From assembly GCA_015065075.1 (NCBI GenBank), contig SVRA01000004.1, positions 1 to 59,050 of the forward strand: DNA of 59,050 nt, given 5' to 3'. The notes under the pieces were generated by a model. That model worked only from the letters and a program-made list of their open reading frames with translations, was not told where the DNA came from and did no database searches. A program made the translations under genes and the position numbers. The stretch comes from Oscillospiraceae bacterium (GTDB taxonomy: Bacteria; Bacillota; Clostridia; Oscillospirales; CAG-272). Numbering within the stretch: the first letter of the stretch is position 1; each line of letters begins with the position of its first letter. Shown here piece by piece: positions 43,371-51,805 of this stretch.

Positions 43371-45149
43371 TTAATCCAACGCCTCAAATTCCTCAAGTGC
43401 CGCCTTAAAGGAAGCCATGCAGGAATTGAAAGCATCCATCTTCGTCAGATCGACACCGGCAAGCTTAAGAAGCTCAACGGGGCTGTCGCTTCCGCCGGAG
43501 GACAGGAACTTAAAGTAGTCTGCAACCGCAGCCTCACCCTCGTTGTAAATCCTCTCGGCAATAGAAACCGCCGTGATTATACCGGTAGCGTACTTGTAAA
43601 CGTAGAAGCCCCTGTAGAAATGAGGAATTCTCGCCCACTCGTAAGCGATCTCGGGATCGGAAACCACACTTCTGCCGTAGTACTTCTTGTTGAGATTGTA
43701 ATATACCTCATTGAGCGAATCCTTGGTCAAGGGCTGACCCTTCTCCGCCATATCGTGAGCAATATACTCAAATTCAGCAAACTGAGTCTGTCTGAACAAG
43801 GTTCCCTTAAGCATATCCATATAGTAGGAAAGCAGATACTTCTTCAGCTTCTGATCGGTGGTAGTCTTCATCAGATACTTAAGAAGCAAAACCTCGTTGA
43901 CCGTACTTGCAACCTCTGCAACGAAAAGGGTGTATCCCGCCTTCTCCTGAGGCTGATTCTTGTCGGAATAGTAGGAATGCATAGCGTGACCGAGCTCGTG
44001 AGCAAGCGTGAACACGTCGCTTGTGGTCTTCTGATAGTTGAGCAAAACGTAAGGATGCTTCGTGCCGTAAGCACTCGTGCTGTAAGCACCGCTTCTCTTT
44101 CCTGCGGTCTCCTCAACGTCGATCCAACCGTTGTCGTGAGCCTCCTGAAGCAGCTTTGCGTACTCCTCACCCAAGGGTGCAAGACCCTCCTTGACGATCT
44201 TGAACGCATCCTCATAGTCAACCTTGATCTCGGCATCCTCAACGGGAGAAACGTAAACGTCATACATGTGCATAGACTTGTATCCAAGAATCTTCTTCTT
44301 ATCTCTGTAATATCTGTGAAGCAGAGGAAGAGCCTTGTTAACGCTCTTGAGAAGATTCTGATATACCTTTACGTCAACGTCCTCATTGTCAAGTGCACGC
44401 TCAAGCGAAGAATTGTACTTCCTTGCGCGAGCAAGGAAAACGTCCTTGTCGACGTTGCCGACGTAAGCCGCGGTGATCGTATTGATAAGACCTATGTAAG
44501 CCTTGTAATATGCGCGGAAGGCATCACGGCGAGCCTTGCGGTCGGGAGAGTGAAGCATAACTCCGTACATACCGTGCGTAACCGTAACCTTTTCACCGCC
44601 CACCTTGATCGTAGGATAGGGGAAATCGGCATTGTCGATCATTCCGAACACCTGCGAGGGACAGTCGAAAACTCTGCTCTCCTGCGACAAAAGCGCCTCG
44701 ATCTCCTTGGAGAGCACGTGAGGCTTTCTCTTTATGGTCTGACGGAGAGTATAATCGTAATCCTTGAATCTCTCATCCGCGATAAGACCCTCGAGATATT
44801 CAACGGGAAGCTCGGTAAGCTCGGGCTCAACGAAAGCAACGCTGCCCATAAGTCTCATCCAGAGCATATCAAGTCTCGACTGAAGCGCGGTAAACTCGGA
44901 GCTTCTGGTGTCCTCGTCGTGACGCATGTGAGCATATACCGCAAGCTGAACAAGATGAAGCGAAACCGCATTCATTCCCTGCAAGCACTCAAGCAAAAGC
45001 TCGGGATCGCCAAGCTTGCCCTCATATTTCGAGAAATCGAGCTTATCCTCAAGAGATGCGTAAACCTTATTCCACTCGTCAACGCTTTCGTAAATATCCT
45101 CTACTCTCCATTTAAGGTTTGCAGGGACCTGACTTCTTTCCTTTGCCAT
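43371..45149 (-). CDS. pepF: Oligoendopeptidase F
   Basis: It is a cytosolic M3-family zinc peptidase that cuts short peptides. The 592-residue protein has HELGHAMHSYYS (HExxH at 384-388) with the downstream Glu in EVASTVNEVLL, and the C-terminal SGGSDSPVELLKLAGVD typical of PepF. It is full length with its own promoter. The PqqD-like and S24/S26 genes follow in the same direction. Confidence 0.96.
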   Translation of the reverse strand: MAKERSQVPANLKWRVEDIYESVDEWNKVYASLEDKLDFSKYEGKLGDPELLLECLQGMNAVSLHLVQLAVYAHMRHDEDTRSSEFTALQSRLDMLWMRLMGSVAFVEPELTELPVEYLEGLIADERFKDYDYTLRQTIKRKPHVLSKEIEALLSQESRVFDCPSQVFGMIDNADFPYPTIKVGGEKVTVTHGMYGVMLHSPDRKARRDAFRAYYKAYIGLINTITAAYVGNVDKDVFLARARKYNSSLERALDNEDVDVKVYQNLLKSVNKALPLLHRYYRDKKKILGYKSMHMYDVYVSPVEDAEIKVDYEDAFKIVKEGLAPLGEEYAKLLQEAHDNGWIDVEETAGKRSGAYSTSAYGTKHPYVLLNYQKTTSDVFTLAHELGHAMHSYYSDKNQPQEKAGYTLFVAEVASTVNEVLLLKYLMKTTTDQKLKKYLLSYYMDMLKGTLFRQTQFAEFEYIAHDMAEKGQPLTKDSLNEVYYNLNKKYYGRSVVSDPEIAYEWARIPHFYRGFYVYKYATGIITAVSIAERIYNEGEAAVADYFKFLSSGGSDSPVELLKLAGVDLTKMDAFNSCMASFKAALEEFEALD

Positions 45150-45201
45150 ATCTTTGTCCTCCGTATTGCGCGTAAGCGCGATTATTTCATTTTACTCTTG
45201 A

Positions 45202-45230
45202 ATTATACCACACCCAAAACCGTTTTTCAA
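45202..45230 (-). promoter_or_regulatory. Sigma-A promoter for pepF
   Basis: On the minus strand TTGAAA (45225-45230), a 17-bp spacer and TATAAT (45202-45207). Confidence 0.82.
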
Positions 45231-45344
45231 CCCCCAAATTATAAAAAAGTCCGAATCTGCCCACTTTTAAGCTCAAAAAACGGCGAAATTCGCACTTTTT
45301 GATGTTTTTCATCAACACGTACAACAAAAAATGTGCCAAACGTA

Positions 45345-45373
45345 TTGACGGAGAAAAATGTTTGTGCTATAAT
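45345..45373 (+). promoter_or_regulatory. Sigma-A promoter for asnA
   Basis: TTGACG (45345-45350), a 17-bp spacer and TATAAT (45368-45373). The leader is about 55 nt, too short for a T-box. Confidence 0.85.
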
Positions 45374-45434
45374 GATTCATATATTTTCAAAAACCTCGCC
45401 CGCATAAAAGCTCGCGAAAAAAACGGAGCCTATA

Positions 45435-46442
45435 ATGAAAAAAAGCTACATCCCCGAGGGCTACAAGCCCGTGCTTGACGCGTACGACACACAGCGCGCC
45501 ATCGCATTTATAAAAAACACGTTTCAGGAGGAATTTTCCTCGGTATTAAATCTCAAGCGAGTCTCCGCGCCCCTGTTCGTAACCGAAGCGTCGGGACTTA
45601 ACGATAATCTCAACGGCTACGAGCGTCCCGTCTCCTTCGATGTTCCCGCGATCGGCGCTGAGGCACAGGTAGTTCACTCGCTCGCAAAATGGAAAAGACT
45701 CGCGCTTAAAAGATACGGATTCAGCGTCGGCAACGGACTTTATACCGATATGAACGCGATCCGCCGCGACGAAGATCTTGACAACATACATTCTATATAC
45801 GTAGACCAGTGGGACTGGGAAAAGATAATCACTCGCGAGAACCGTAACCTTGATTATCTCAAGCTGATAGTCCGTGCAATAGTCCGCGCGATCTGTAACA
45901 CGAACGACCGCCTTCACGTCCGCTATCCCCAGCTTCGCACCGATCTTTGCCCCGAGGTCTCGTTTATCACTACGCAGGAGCTTGAGGATATGTATCCGGA
46001 TCTCACACCGTCCGACCGCGAGCATGCATACCTTCGCGAGCATAAGACCGCATTCATCATGCAGATAGGAGGAAAGCTCCGTTCGGGCAAAGCACACGAC
46101 GGCAGAGCCCCCGACTACGACGATTGGCAGCTCAACGGCGACTTATTCTTCTGGGACGAGGTCCTTGACCGTTCGCTTGAAATATCCTCGATGGGAATAA
46201 GAGTTGACAGCGAGTCGCTAGACCGTCAGCTCACACTTGCGGGCTGTGACGAAAGAAGAAACCTTCCATTTCACAAAATGCTTCTTCATGACGAGCTCCC
46301 CCTCACGATCGGCGGAGGTATCGGTCAGTCGCGACTCTGTATGCTTATGATGGGCTGCGCTCACATCGGCGAGGTTCAGTCAAGCATCTGGGATGCCGAA
46401 ACGGTGCAGGTCTGCGAGGAGCATAACGTGCCCCTGCTTTAA
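45435..46442 (+). CDS. asnA: Aspartate-ammonia ligase
   Basis: It makes asparagine from aspartate and ammonia with ATP. The 335-residue protein has the class II tRNA-synthetase-like features of Asn[42 protein letters not shown] and the C-terminal [18 protein letters not shown] lies 6 nt before the ATG. It is monocistronic, between its own promoter and terminator. Confidence 0.96.
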   Translation: MKKSYIPEGYKPVLDAYDTQRAIAFIKNTFQEEFSSVLNLKRVSAPLFVTEASGLNDNLNGYERPVSFDVPAIGAEAQVVHSLAKWKRLALKRYGFSVGNGLYTDMNAIRRDEDLDNIHSIYVDQWDWEKIITRENRNLDYLKLIVRAIVRAICNTNDRLHVRYPQLRTDLCPEVSFITTQELEDMYPDLTPSDREHAYLREHKTAFIMQIGGKLRSGKAHDGRAPDYDDWQLNGDLFFWDEVLDRSLEISSMGIRVDSESLDRQLTLAGCDERRNLPFHKMLLHDELPLTIGGGIGQSRLCMLMMGCAHIGEVQSSIWDAETVQVCEEHNVPLL

Positions 46443-46448
46443 AAAACC

Positions 46449-46482
46449 AAAGGACTTACTCGCATCTGTGAGTAAGTCCTTT
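46449..46482 (+). terminator. Bidirectional terminator after asnA
   Basis: AAAGGACTTACTC (46449-46461) pairs with GAGTAAGTCCTTT (46470-46482). It also lies 8 bp from the stop of the convergent HprK-like gene. Confidence 0.9.
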
Positions 46483-46489
46483 ATAATTA

Positions 46490-47200
46490 TTATTCTTTCA
46501 CCATCGCCTCAAACGAGGTCCGTGCCGCCTCCTCGGAAATATCACACTCAAGAAGATAAAACGGCACTGCCTTCGCAAGAGCGTCCACGAGTTCAAGCGT
46601 TTTGAGCATCGCCTCGCTATTTTTTGGAATGTAAACCTGATGCATCAACTCGTCGAAATATTCCGACGGAGAAATTTTCTTTATTCTGTTCTCTTTTCCG
46701 CGACGTATCAGACATATTCCGCCGATATCTGCAAAGGAGTTCGTTTTCCACCCCTCTTTCCCCGCCCAAGGAGAGGAATATACCGACGCGCCCGAGTCAT
46801 CTATTTTTATGATGGGCTTATCACCGTTAATTACCGACACTATGTCTCCGAAATGCTTTATCCAAAGTCCAACGTGCGTAGATTTTCCCGTTCCCGAGGG
46901 AGCGGTAAATATATAGCCCTTACCGTTAACCGCGACCGCAGCGCCATGGAAAACAAATCTGTCAAAAAGAGGTAGCCTTTCCGCAATCGCACGGTAAAGA
47001 CAAATACTTTCAAAATACTCACTGCCGTGCAGCTCGTCATGCAACTTCGCCTCCGCGTCTATTTCTTCCTTTGAAGCTACAGCAACGATATCCGCATCGG
47101 TCGGTTGTACTATGTAATCGGAACAGTAGTGGAGTGTTCGCTCGTATCTGCTTTCCATCCTCACGTTCAGATCTGCGATCCTTATATAAAAAGCGCCCAT
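46490..47200 (-). CDS. HprK-like kinase-fold protein
   Basis: The 236-residue protein carries a P-loop, TAPSGTGKSTH (99-109), preceded by FVFHGAAVAVNG, and the downstream INGDKPII, the pattern of the HPr kinase C-terminal fold found in small standalone homologues. These often accompany PqqD-like proteins in RiPP and related loci, where some phosphorylate the peptide. It lacks the HPr kinase N-terminal domain. AAGGTGAG precedes the ATG. No HPr gene is near. Its partner here could be the PqqD-like/S24 pair 3 kb away. Confidence 0.8.
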   Translation of the reverse strand: MGAFYIRIADLNVRMESRYERTLHYCSDYIVQPTDADIVAVASKEEIDAEAKLHDELHGSEYFESICLYRAIAERLPLFDRFVFHGAAVAVNGKGYIFTAPSGTGKSTHVGLWIKHFGDIVSVINGDKPIIKIDDSGASVYSSPWAGKEGWKTNSFADIGGICLIRRGKENRIKKISPSEYFDELMHQVYIPKNSEAMLKTLELVDALAKAVPFYLLECDISEEAARTSFEAMVKE

Positions 47201-47215
47201 ATCTCACCTTTCAAC

Positions 47216-47240
47216 AAAGAGCCGCCCAAGGCGGCTCTTT
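47216..47240 (-). terminator. Hairpin/terminator between the Ser-Gly lipoprotein and HprK-like genes
   Basis: AAAGAGCCGCC (47216-47226) pairs with GGCGGCTCTTT (47230-47240). On the minus strand TTT-GTTG follows, a weak T-tract, so some read-through into the HprK-like gene is possible. Confidence 0.7.
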
Positions 47241-47271
47241 ACCTATAAAAATACTCGTTCTGGAATAAAAA

Positions 47272-47916
47272 TCAACCTATCGGGACAGGACCAAGACCCC
47301 AATCATTTTCACCCGACGATCCGCCGTTACCCGTACCGTTATCATCGGTGTTGCCGGTATCGTCGGAAGATCCACCGTTACCCGTGCCGGTATCGTCGGT
47401 GTTGTCCGTGTCGTCGGAAGATCCGCCGTTACCCGTGCCGGTATCGTCGGTGTTGTCCGTGTCGTCGGAAGATCCGCCGTTACCCGTGCCGGTATCGTCG
47501 GTGTTGCCCGTATCGTCGGAAGATCCGCCGTTACCCGTGCCGGTATCGTCGGTGTTGCCGGTATCGTCGCTATTTCCCGTGTCATTGGAAGATTCTTCGG
47601 TTCCCGATCCATTTCCCTCGGACGAACCGCTCTCCTCGACACCGCTATCATCTGAGCTACTATCCTCTGAGCCACTGTCTTCAGCACTGCTGTCTTCAGC
47701 GCTGCTATCCTCGGAGCCGCTCTCTTGAGTACTGCCGTTCTGATCAATCGAGCCGCTTTCTTCTGAACTCACTTCACTCCCAAGTCCCTCAGAGGTCTCA
47801 TCCGTCACAACAGTGCTTTCCTCGTTATCAAGCGTATCGTTCCTATCGCCCGTCCCGGCGCACGATGTCATCAAAGCCAACGCAACAACGACAAAGCAAG
47901 CCAAAAATCTCTTCAT
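47272..47916 (-). CDS. Low-complexity acidic lipoprotein with 17-residue repeats
   Basis: The 214-residue protein has a lipoprotein signal with lipobox LMTSC, then a Ser/Glu/Asp-rich stretch, then four to five near-identical repeats of about 17 residues (SSDDTGNTDDTGTGNGG), and a short end GLGPVPIG. There is no folded domain. It is probably a wall-spanning or surface spacer protein. AAGGGA lies 6 nt before the ATG at 47916. It follows another small lipoprotein gene by 28 bp. Confidence 0.75.
   Translation of the reverse strand: MKRFLACFVVVALALMTSCAGTGDRNDTLDNEESTVVTDETSEGLGSEVSSEESGSIDQNGSTQESGSEDSSAEDSSAEDSGSEDSSSDDSGVEESGSSEGNGSGTEESSNDTGNSDDTGNTDDTGTGNGGSSDDTGNTDDTGTGNGGSSDDTDNTDDTGTGNGGSSDDTDNTDDTGTGNGGSSDDTGNTDDNGTGNGGSSGENDWGLGPVPIG
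47322..47576 (-). repeat. 51-bp tandem repeat, about five copies
   Basis: Units of 51 bp with only a few substitutions encode the Asp/Thr/Gly/Asn repeat of the lipoprotein. Near-identity suggests recent copy-number change. Confidence 0.85.
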
Positions 47917-47944
47917 TTTCGTTCCCTTGATCACACCAAACGAA

Positions 47945-48256
47945 TTATTCCTCTATGGTGATCTCTACCATAGTTACAACCTCGGTTTCAACGAAGCCCG
48001 CAAGGGTGGTTTCTTCCTTATCCTCGGTTGTATCCTGGTCAGCATTTCCCTTGGAAGTAGTTACCTCGTTAGAGTTTCCCTTGGATGTGGTTACTTCGTC
48101 GGAGCTTCCGTTAGAGGTAGTTACCTCATTTTCGTTGCCGGCAGTGGTAGTTTCCTTATTGCCATTTTCAGAACGCTTCTTTCCACACGCGCAGAAAATT
48201 ACGGAAAGCGCTACGAGTATAGCAACGAATACAATTATAAATCTAGTCTTTTTCAT
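47945..48256 (-). CDS. Small lipoprotein with Thr-rich repeats
   Basis: The 103-residue protein has a lipoprotein-type signal (KKTRFIIVFVAILVALSVIF then CAC) and short EVTTSKGNS-type repeats, ending in an acidic/Val/Thr segment. No domain was recognised. GGGAGG precedes the ATG at 48256; the frame is open further upstream but crosses its promoter. It is the first gene of a two-lipoprotein unit. Confidence 0.7.
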   Translation of the reverse strand: MKKTRFIIVFVAILVALSVIFCACGKKRSENGNKETTTAGNENEVTTSNGSSDEVTTSKGNSNEVTTSKGNADQDTTEDKEETTLAGFVETEVVTMVEITIEE

Positions 48257-48311
48257 AAAATCCTCCCAAAAAGCCGTCAGATCGAAGTCTGACCAGCGTA
48301 TTCTATCATAG

Positions 48312-48340
48312 ATTATATCATATTGACACACCTTTGTCAA
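48312..48340 (-). promoter_or_regulatory. Sigma-A promoter for the two small lipoprotein genes
   Basis: On the minus strand TTGACA (48335-48340), a 17-bp spacer and TATAAT (48312-48317), exact consensus. Confidence 0.86.
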
Positions 48341-48462
48341 GGCAAAATCTGAGGAATGCCAAAATTTGTTGATCGACCGATTATATCTACCCGTCGCGGT
48401 CATACAATCTTATTTGAAAAGCTTCTCTCCGAAGCGGAACAAAAAATCAAAGAGGTACTATT

Positions 48463-49134
48463 ATGAGCCGCATTTCCAGGGTAGCAAAAAGCTATTCTTC
48501 TTATGGATCCAATACACGTCCTACTCTTGACCTATCTCGAACGGTTGCCAAAGACGCCTTTTGCGATCGTTCTCGCCCGTGGGAAGCAGTCTTCAATATA
48601 TCCTCGTATATAAGCGAATACGGCCCCAAGCTCCCCTACGATCAGTACGACGAGATCGCCGAGGACGTCTGGGTGCACGTATCGGCATACCTCGCCCCCA
48701 CGGCAAAAATAGAAGCCCCCGCAATAATCTGCGGAGGCGCAAGAATATGTAACCACACCACCGTCGAGCGCTCGATAATCGGCTCGTTTTGCACAGTGGG
48801 AGAAATGTCGACCGTAAAAAACAGCATAACATTTGATCGCTCGCGCCTCTGCGGGCACAATTCTCTGTCATACTCGGTGTTAGGCTATGAAGCCATACTC
48901 GGAGAAGGAACAATGGTATCGGATACAAGGCTCGATGCACTTAACGTTTCTATAAACATGCCCGACGGCACGTATTTTTCGGGGAGATCGCATCTCGGAG
49001 CTGTAATCTGCGACGGAGCAAGGGTGGGCGCATCGTGTGTCGTCAACCCTGGCAGCGTGATAGATTCAAACGCTCTGATCTACCCTTTGTCCTCGGTCTC
49101 GGGCTACGTGCACCCCTATTCAAACGTAAAATAA
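48463..49134 (+). CDS. Left-handed beta-helix protein (GlmU/pyrophosphorylase C-domain-like)
   Basis: The 223-residue protein has an unstructured basic start, then hexapeptide repeats (VHVSAYLAPTAKIEAPAIICG, abbreviated here to VHVSAYLAPTAKIEA, then ARICNHTTVERSIIGSFC and GAVICDGARVGASCVVNPGS). It matches the C-terminal beta-helix of sugar-nucleotide pyrophosphorylases but lacks the nucleotidyltransferase domain. It may be an acetyltransferase, a scaffold or a sugar-phosphate binder. GAGG lies 7 nt before the ATG. A strong terminator follows. Confidence 0.75.
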   Translation: MSRISRVAKSYSSYGSNTRPTLDLSRTVAKDAFCDRSRPWEAVFNISSYISEYGPKLPYDQYDEIAEDVWVHVSAYLAPTAKIEAPAIICGGARICNHTTVERSIIGSFCTVGEMSTVKNSITFDRSRLCGHNSLSYSVLGYEAILGEGTMVSDTRLDALNVSINMPDGTYFSGRSHLGAVICDGARVGASCVVNPGSVIDSNALIYPLSSVSGYVHPYSNVK

Positions 49135-49183
49135 TCAAATTAAACCTACGACAACGCTAAAATTTATTTAGATAAAAGAAATT

Positions 49184-49217
49184 ACGGATCGGTCATGCTG
49201 GACCGATCCGTTTTTTA
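49184..49217 (+). terminator. Intrinsic terminator between convergent genes
   Basis: ACGGATCGGTC (49184-49194) pairs with GACCGATCCGT (49201-49211) across a 6-nt loop, followed by six T. Confidence 0.92.
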
Positions 49218-49220
49218 TAT

Positions 49221-50645
49221 TTACTGCTGATTTCTGAGTCCCTTGGGGTAATGATTTTTGCAAACACCATTGCTCACTTTTCCACCGCCGACAGCACAAC
49301 CGTCTATCAGCACCGCCGCCCAGCCGTCCGCCTTATCTTCAAAGCTTTCAAAGCCCTCGACCGCGATCTCAAGCCCCCTAAGATATTGCGCTGCCTGCGG
49401 CGTCTCGCCACCAAGCAACACCTTGCGAACAAAGCAATTTCCGTACGCCGAGAAAAGCTGATGATGGGGCACGAGTCTTTTCCCCACAAGCTCGCCAACG
49501 CAAACTCCCGCCGCAAAGACCGAATACTTCGGCAGGGCGATCCTCGGCTTTATGTATACGTTCCCGTTCAGGTATACCAGCTCGTAAAAATCTTCGTCAA
49601 AGCTGTCGGCAAGCAGATTTTCATCAATGAAGCTTTTAGCGGCAGCTATCGCCTCGACCTCCTGCTTGTCGGGCTTCGGTGCACCACCCTTTTTGCCTTT
49701 GGCTTTTACGTCGGGTGTGTTTTTGCAAACAACGCCTCCGTTTCTGCGCATGACCGCGATAAATTGACCCTCACCCGCCGAAACGTGAGGATAAAATCTC
49801 CGATTCTTCGTCATATCATATCGGCAACCCTCAAAGCATATTCCGTCAGACGTGACCTGTCTCAATCCCTCTGCGACCTCGCATAGCTCAAAATCTGAGT
49901 ATTTGTCGAGAAACCACTCCACGTTCTTCTCGTTTTCCTCAAGCGAGAACGTGCAGGTCGAATAGATCAGATATCCGTTCTGCGCAACGCATTTTTCAAT
50001 GTTCGTAAGTATCTCCCTCTGCCTCTCGGCGCACATCTCGACGTTTTCCTCGCTCCACTCGTCAATAGCAAGTGAGTTTTTGCGGAACATTCCTTCACCC
50101 GAGCAGGGCGCGTCGCACAAGACTACGTCAAACTCGGCAGGATAGGTCTCGGCAAGCACCGCAGTGTCGAGATTAACGATGACCGTGTTCACACAGCCCA
50201 TTCTCTCCACGTTACTCTGCAATATGCGGCATCGTTTTGCTTCGTATTCGTTGGCGACCACAACTCCGCGACTTCCAACGGCAGCGGCAAGCTGTGTGGT
50301 CTTGCCCCCGGGTGCCGAGCAGGAGTCAAGCACCCTTGCGCCCTCTTTTATTTCGATCGCGTGCACGGTCGCCATAGCAGAGGGATCCTGCATATATATC
50401 ATTCCCGAATGGTGACACGAAAGTCTTCCGGGGAGTTTTTCTTCGGTATAGTAAGCATCTGTCGGAAAGGTTGCCTTCCTTCTGTCTATTTGAACCTCCG
50501 CCGCCTCAAAATCACCGACAGAGCACTTGATAGTGTTTACTCTGAAGCTTCTTACCGCCTCGCCCGATTCTATCGCTCGAAAAAAAGCCGCGCTCTGCTG
50601 ACCGAGCAGCTTTTCCATTCTCTCCTTGAATTTTTCAGGAAGCAT
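49221..50645 (-). CDS. RsmF-like 16S rRNA m5C methyltransferase (NOL1/NOP2/Sun family)
   Basis: It should methylate a cytosine in 16S rRNA using SAM. The 474-residue protein has the SAM-binding VLDSCSAPGGKTTQLA, the two catalytic cysteines in DAPCSGEGMFRK and YSTCTFSLEENE, and a C-terminal RsmF-type RNA-binding domain ending NHYPKGLRN. AAAGGA lies 5 nt before the ATG at 50645, which starts one base after the stop of the HAD phosphatase gene, so the two are coupled. Confidence 0.92.
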   Translation of the reverse strand: MLPEKFKERMEKLLGQQSAAFFRAIESGEAVRSFRVNTIKCSVGDFEAAEVQIDRRKATFPTDAYYTEEKLPGRLSCHHSGMIYMQDPSAMATVHAIEIKEGARVLDSCSAPGGKTTQLAAAVGSRGVVVANEYEAKRCRILQSNVERMGCVNTVIVNLDTAVLAETYPAEFDVVLCDAPCSGEGMFRKNSLAIDEWSEENVEMCAERQREILTNIEKCVAQNGYLIYSTCTFSLEENEKNVEWFLDKYSDFELCEVAEGLRQVTSDGICFEGCRYDMTKNRRFYPHVSAGEGQFIAVMRRNGGVVCKNTPDVKAKGKKGGAPKPDKQEVEAIAAAKSFIDENLLADSFDEDFYELVYLNGNVYIKPRIALPKYSVFAAGVCVGELVGKRLVPHHQLFSAYGNCFVRKVLLGGETPQAAQYLRGLEIAVEGFESFEDKADGWAAVLIDGCAVGGGKVSNGVCKNHYPKGLRNQQ

Positions 50646-50646
50646 A

Positions 50647-51321
50647 TCAATCAATCCTTTCGCCTGTGTTGGTCAAATCAATTAAAATTGCCCCAAGCTC
50701 GTCCGCATTATCAGCAAAATGACTCGCTCCGTTTGCCATAAGCTCATCTTTGTCCCTGAATCCCCATGTAACGCTGACACACGGGATATTCGCGTTCTTC
50801 GCAGTCTTGATATCGACCTCTGAATCTCCAACGTAGACCGCCTCGTCGCAATCAAGCTCCCTCATAGCAAGCAAAACGGGATCGGCTGCGGGCTTGCGAC
50901 GAATGTCATCTCTGTCACCAAGCGCAAAGTCCACAAGCTTAGGAAAATGAAGATCGCACAGATACCGCGCCGCGCCGTCGGGCTTGTTAGAAACGACCGC
51001 TATCTTTAATCCAAGTTCTCTCAACCGACCGAGCAAATCGATTATATTGTCGTAAGGCGCGGTCTTGATACCCGAGTTTTTTTCGTAATATTCCTTGTAT
51101 TCCTCTAAAAATCGCTCAAAAGCTTCTCCCTCAAGCGCTCCGTCAAGCGAACGCTCAATAAGATATCTCGCTCCGTTGCCTAAAAAGCGGCGGATCTCAC
51201 TCCGATTTTTAAGCGGATATCCATATTTTTTTAGCATATAGTTAACACAATCCGCCAGGTCGTCCAAGGTGTCGAGCAACGTCCCATCAAGATCAAAAAT
51301 TATAGCCTTTTTACAATCCAT
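50647..51321 (-). CDS. gph: HAD hydrolase, phosphoglycolate-phosphatase-like
   Basis: The 224-residue protein has HAD motif I FDLDGTLLDT, motif II VVSNKP, the cap (LADCVNYMLKKYGYP) and motif IV YVGDSEVDIKTAKNA. It fits the Gph/PpaX subgroup, but the substrate cannot be fixed from sequence. GAGG precedes the ATG at 51321 by 7 nt. It has its own promoter and is followed by the coupled methyltransferase gene. Confidence 0.87.
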   Translation of the reverse strand: MDCKKAIIFDLDGTLLDTLDDLADCVNYMLKKYGYPLKNRSEIRRFLGNGARYLIERSLDGALEGEAFERFLEEYKEYYEKNSGIKTAPYDNIIDLLGRLRELGLKIAVVSNKPDGAARYLCDLHFPKLVDFALGDRDDIRRKPAADPVLLAMRELDCDEAVYVGDSEVDIKTAKNANIPCVSVTWGFRDKDELMANGASHFADNADELGAILIDLTNTGERID

Positions 51322-51353
51322 TATGTTTCCTCGCATTAAAATTAAACAATATA

Positions 51354-51382
51354 ATTTTATACCATCATCGATGTTTTGTCAA
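51354..51382 (-). promoter_or_regulatory. Sigma-A promoter for the HAD phosphatase-methyltransferase pair
   Basis: On the minus strand TTGACA (51377-51382), a 17-bp spacer and TAAAAT (51354-51359). Confidence 0.78.
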
Positions 51383-51493
51383 TGTCTTTGAAAAAAGAAT
51401 CTGCAACCAATCGACAAAATACGTAACCTTTCGCCCCGTGACAGCTATACTGATAATGGGAAACTCCCAATATACGATCCGGAGATGAATTTT

Positions 51494-51805
51494 ATGAATA
51501 AAACATATAACCTGTGCGATATTTCCGCAGGCGAATCGGCAAGGATAGTCGAGATCTTGCCCTGCGGCGACATACGACAGCGATTTTTAGATATCGGACT
51601 TATACGCGGAACTAAGATCAAATGTCTTCACCGAAGCCGAGGCAACGACATGAAGGCATACCTGATACGCGGAGCCGTGATCGCAATACGGAACGAGGAT
51701 TGCAGATCGGTTTTGGTCGAAAAGGAGGTGGAATGCGATGGGACTGACGAGAAAGAGCACAGGAGCAGACCTGAACCGACAGAAGAACGGCAAATGCACT
51801 CCTGA
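51494..51805 (+). CDS. feoA: FeoA ferrous iron transport protein A
   Basis: A small SH3-like cytosolic partner of FeoB. The 103-residue product has the FeoA core LCDISAGESARIVEILPCG (shortened), RQRFLDIGLIRGTKIKCLHR and AVIAIRNEDCRSVLV. The ~25 residues after the core are charged and read through the start of feoB in another frame, an overlap of 68 bp. GGAG lies 9 nt before the ATG at 51494. No Fur box was recognised upstream; a small TGGGA/TCCCA palindrome lies at 51459-51471. Confidence 0.9.
   Translation: MNKTYNLCDISAGESARIVEILPCGDIRQRFLDIGLIRGTKIKCLHRSRGNDMKAYLIRGAVIAIRNEDCRSVLVEKEVECDGTDEKEHRSRPEPTEERQMHS

Noticed and set aside
45374..45434. T-box leader upstream of asnA
   Set aside because: The leader is about 55 nt, too short, and no T-box sequence is visible.
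42629..47200. Lasso-peptide gene cluster
   Set aside because: PqqD-like, peptidase and kinase parts exist, but there is no asparagine-synthetase-B-type cyclase (asnA is the ordinary ammonia ligase) and no precursor peptide.
47322..47576. CRISPR-like repeats
   Set aside because: The 51-bp units are contiguous coding repeats without unique spacers, inside a lipoprotein gene; no cas genes are present.
51383..51493. Fur box or iron-responsive operator upstream of feoA
   Set aside because: No sequence close to the Fur consensus was seen; only a short TGGGA/TCCCA palindrome.
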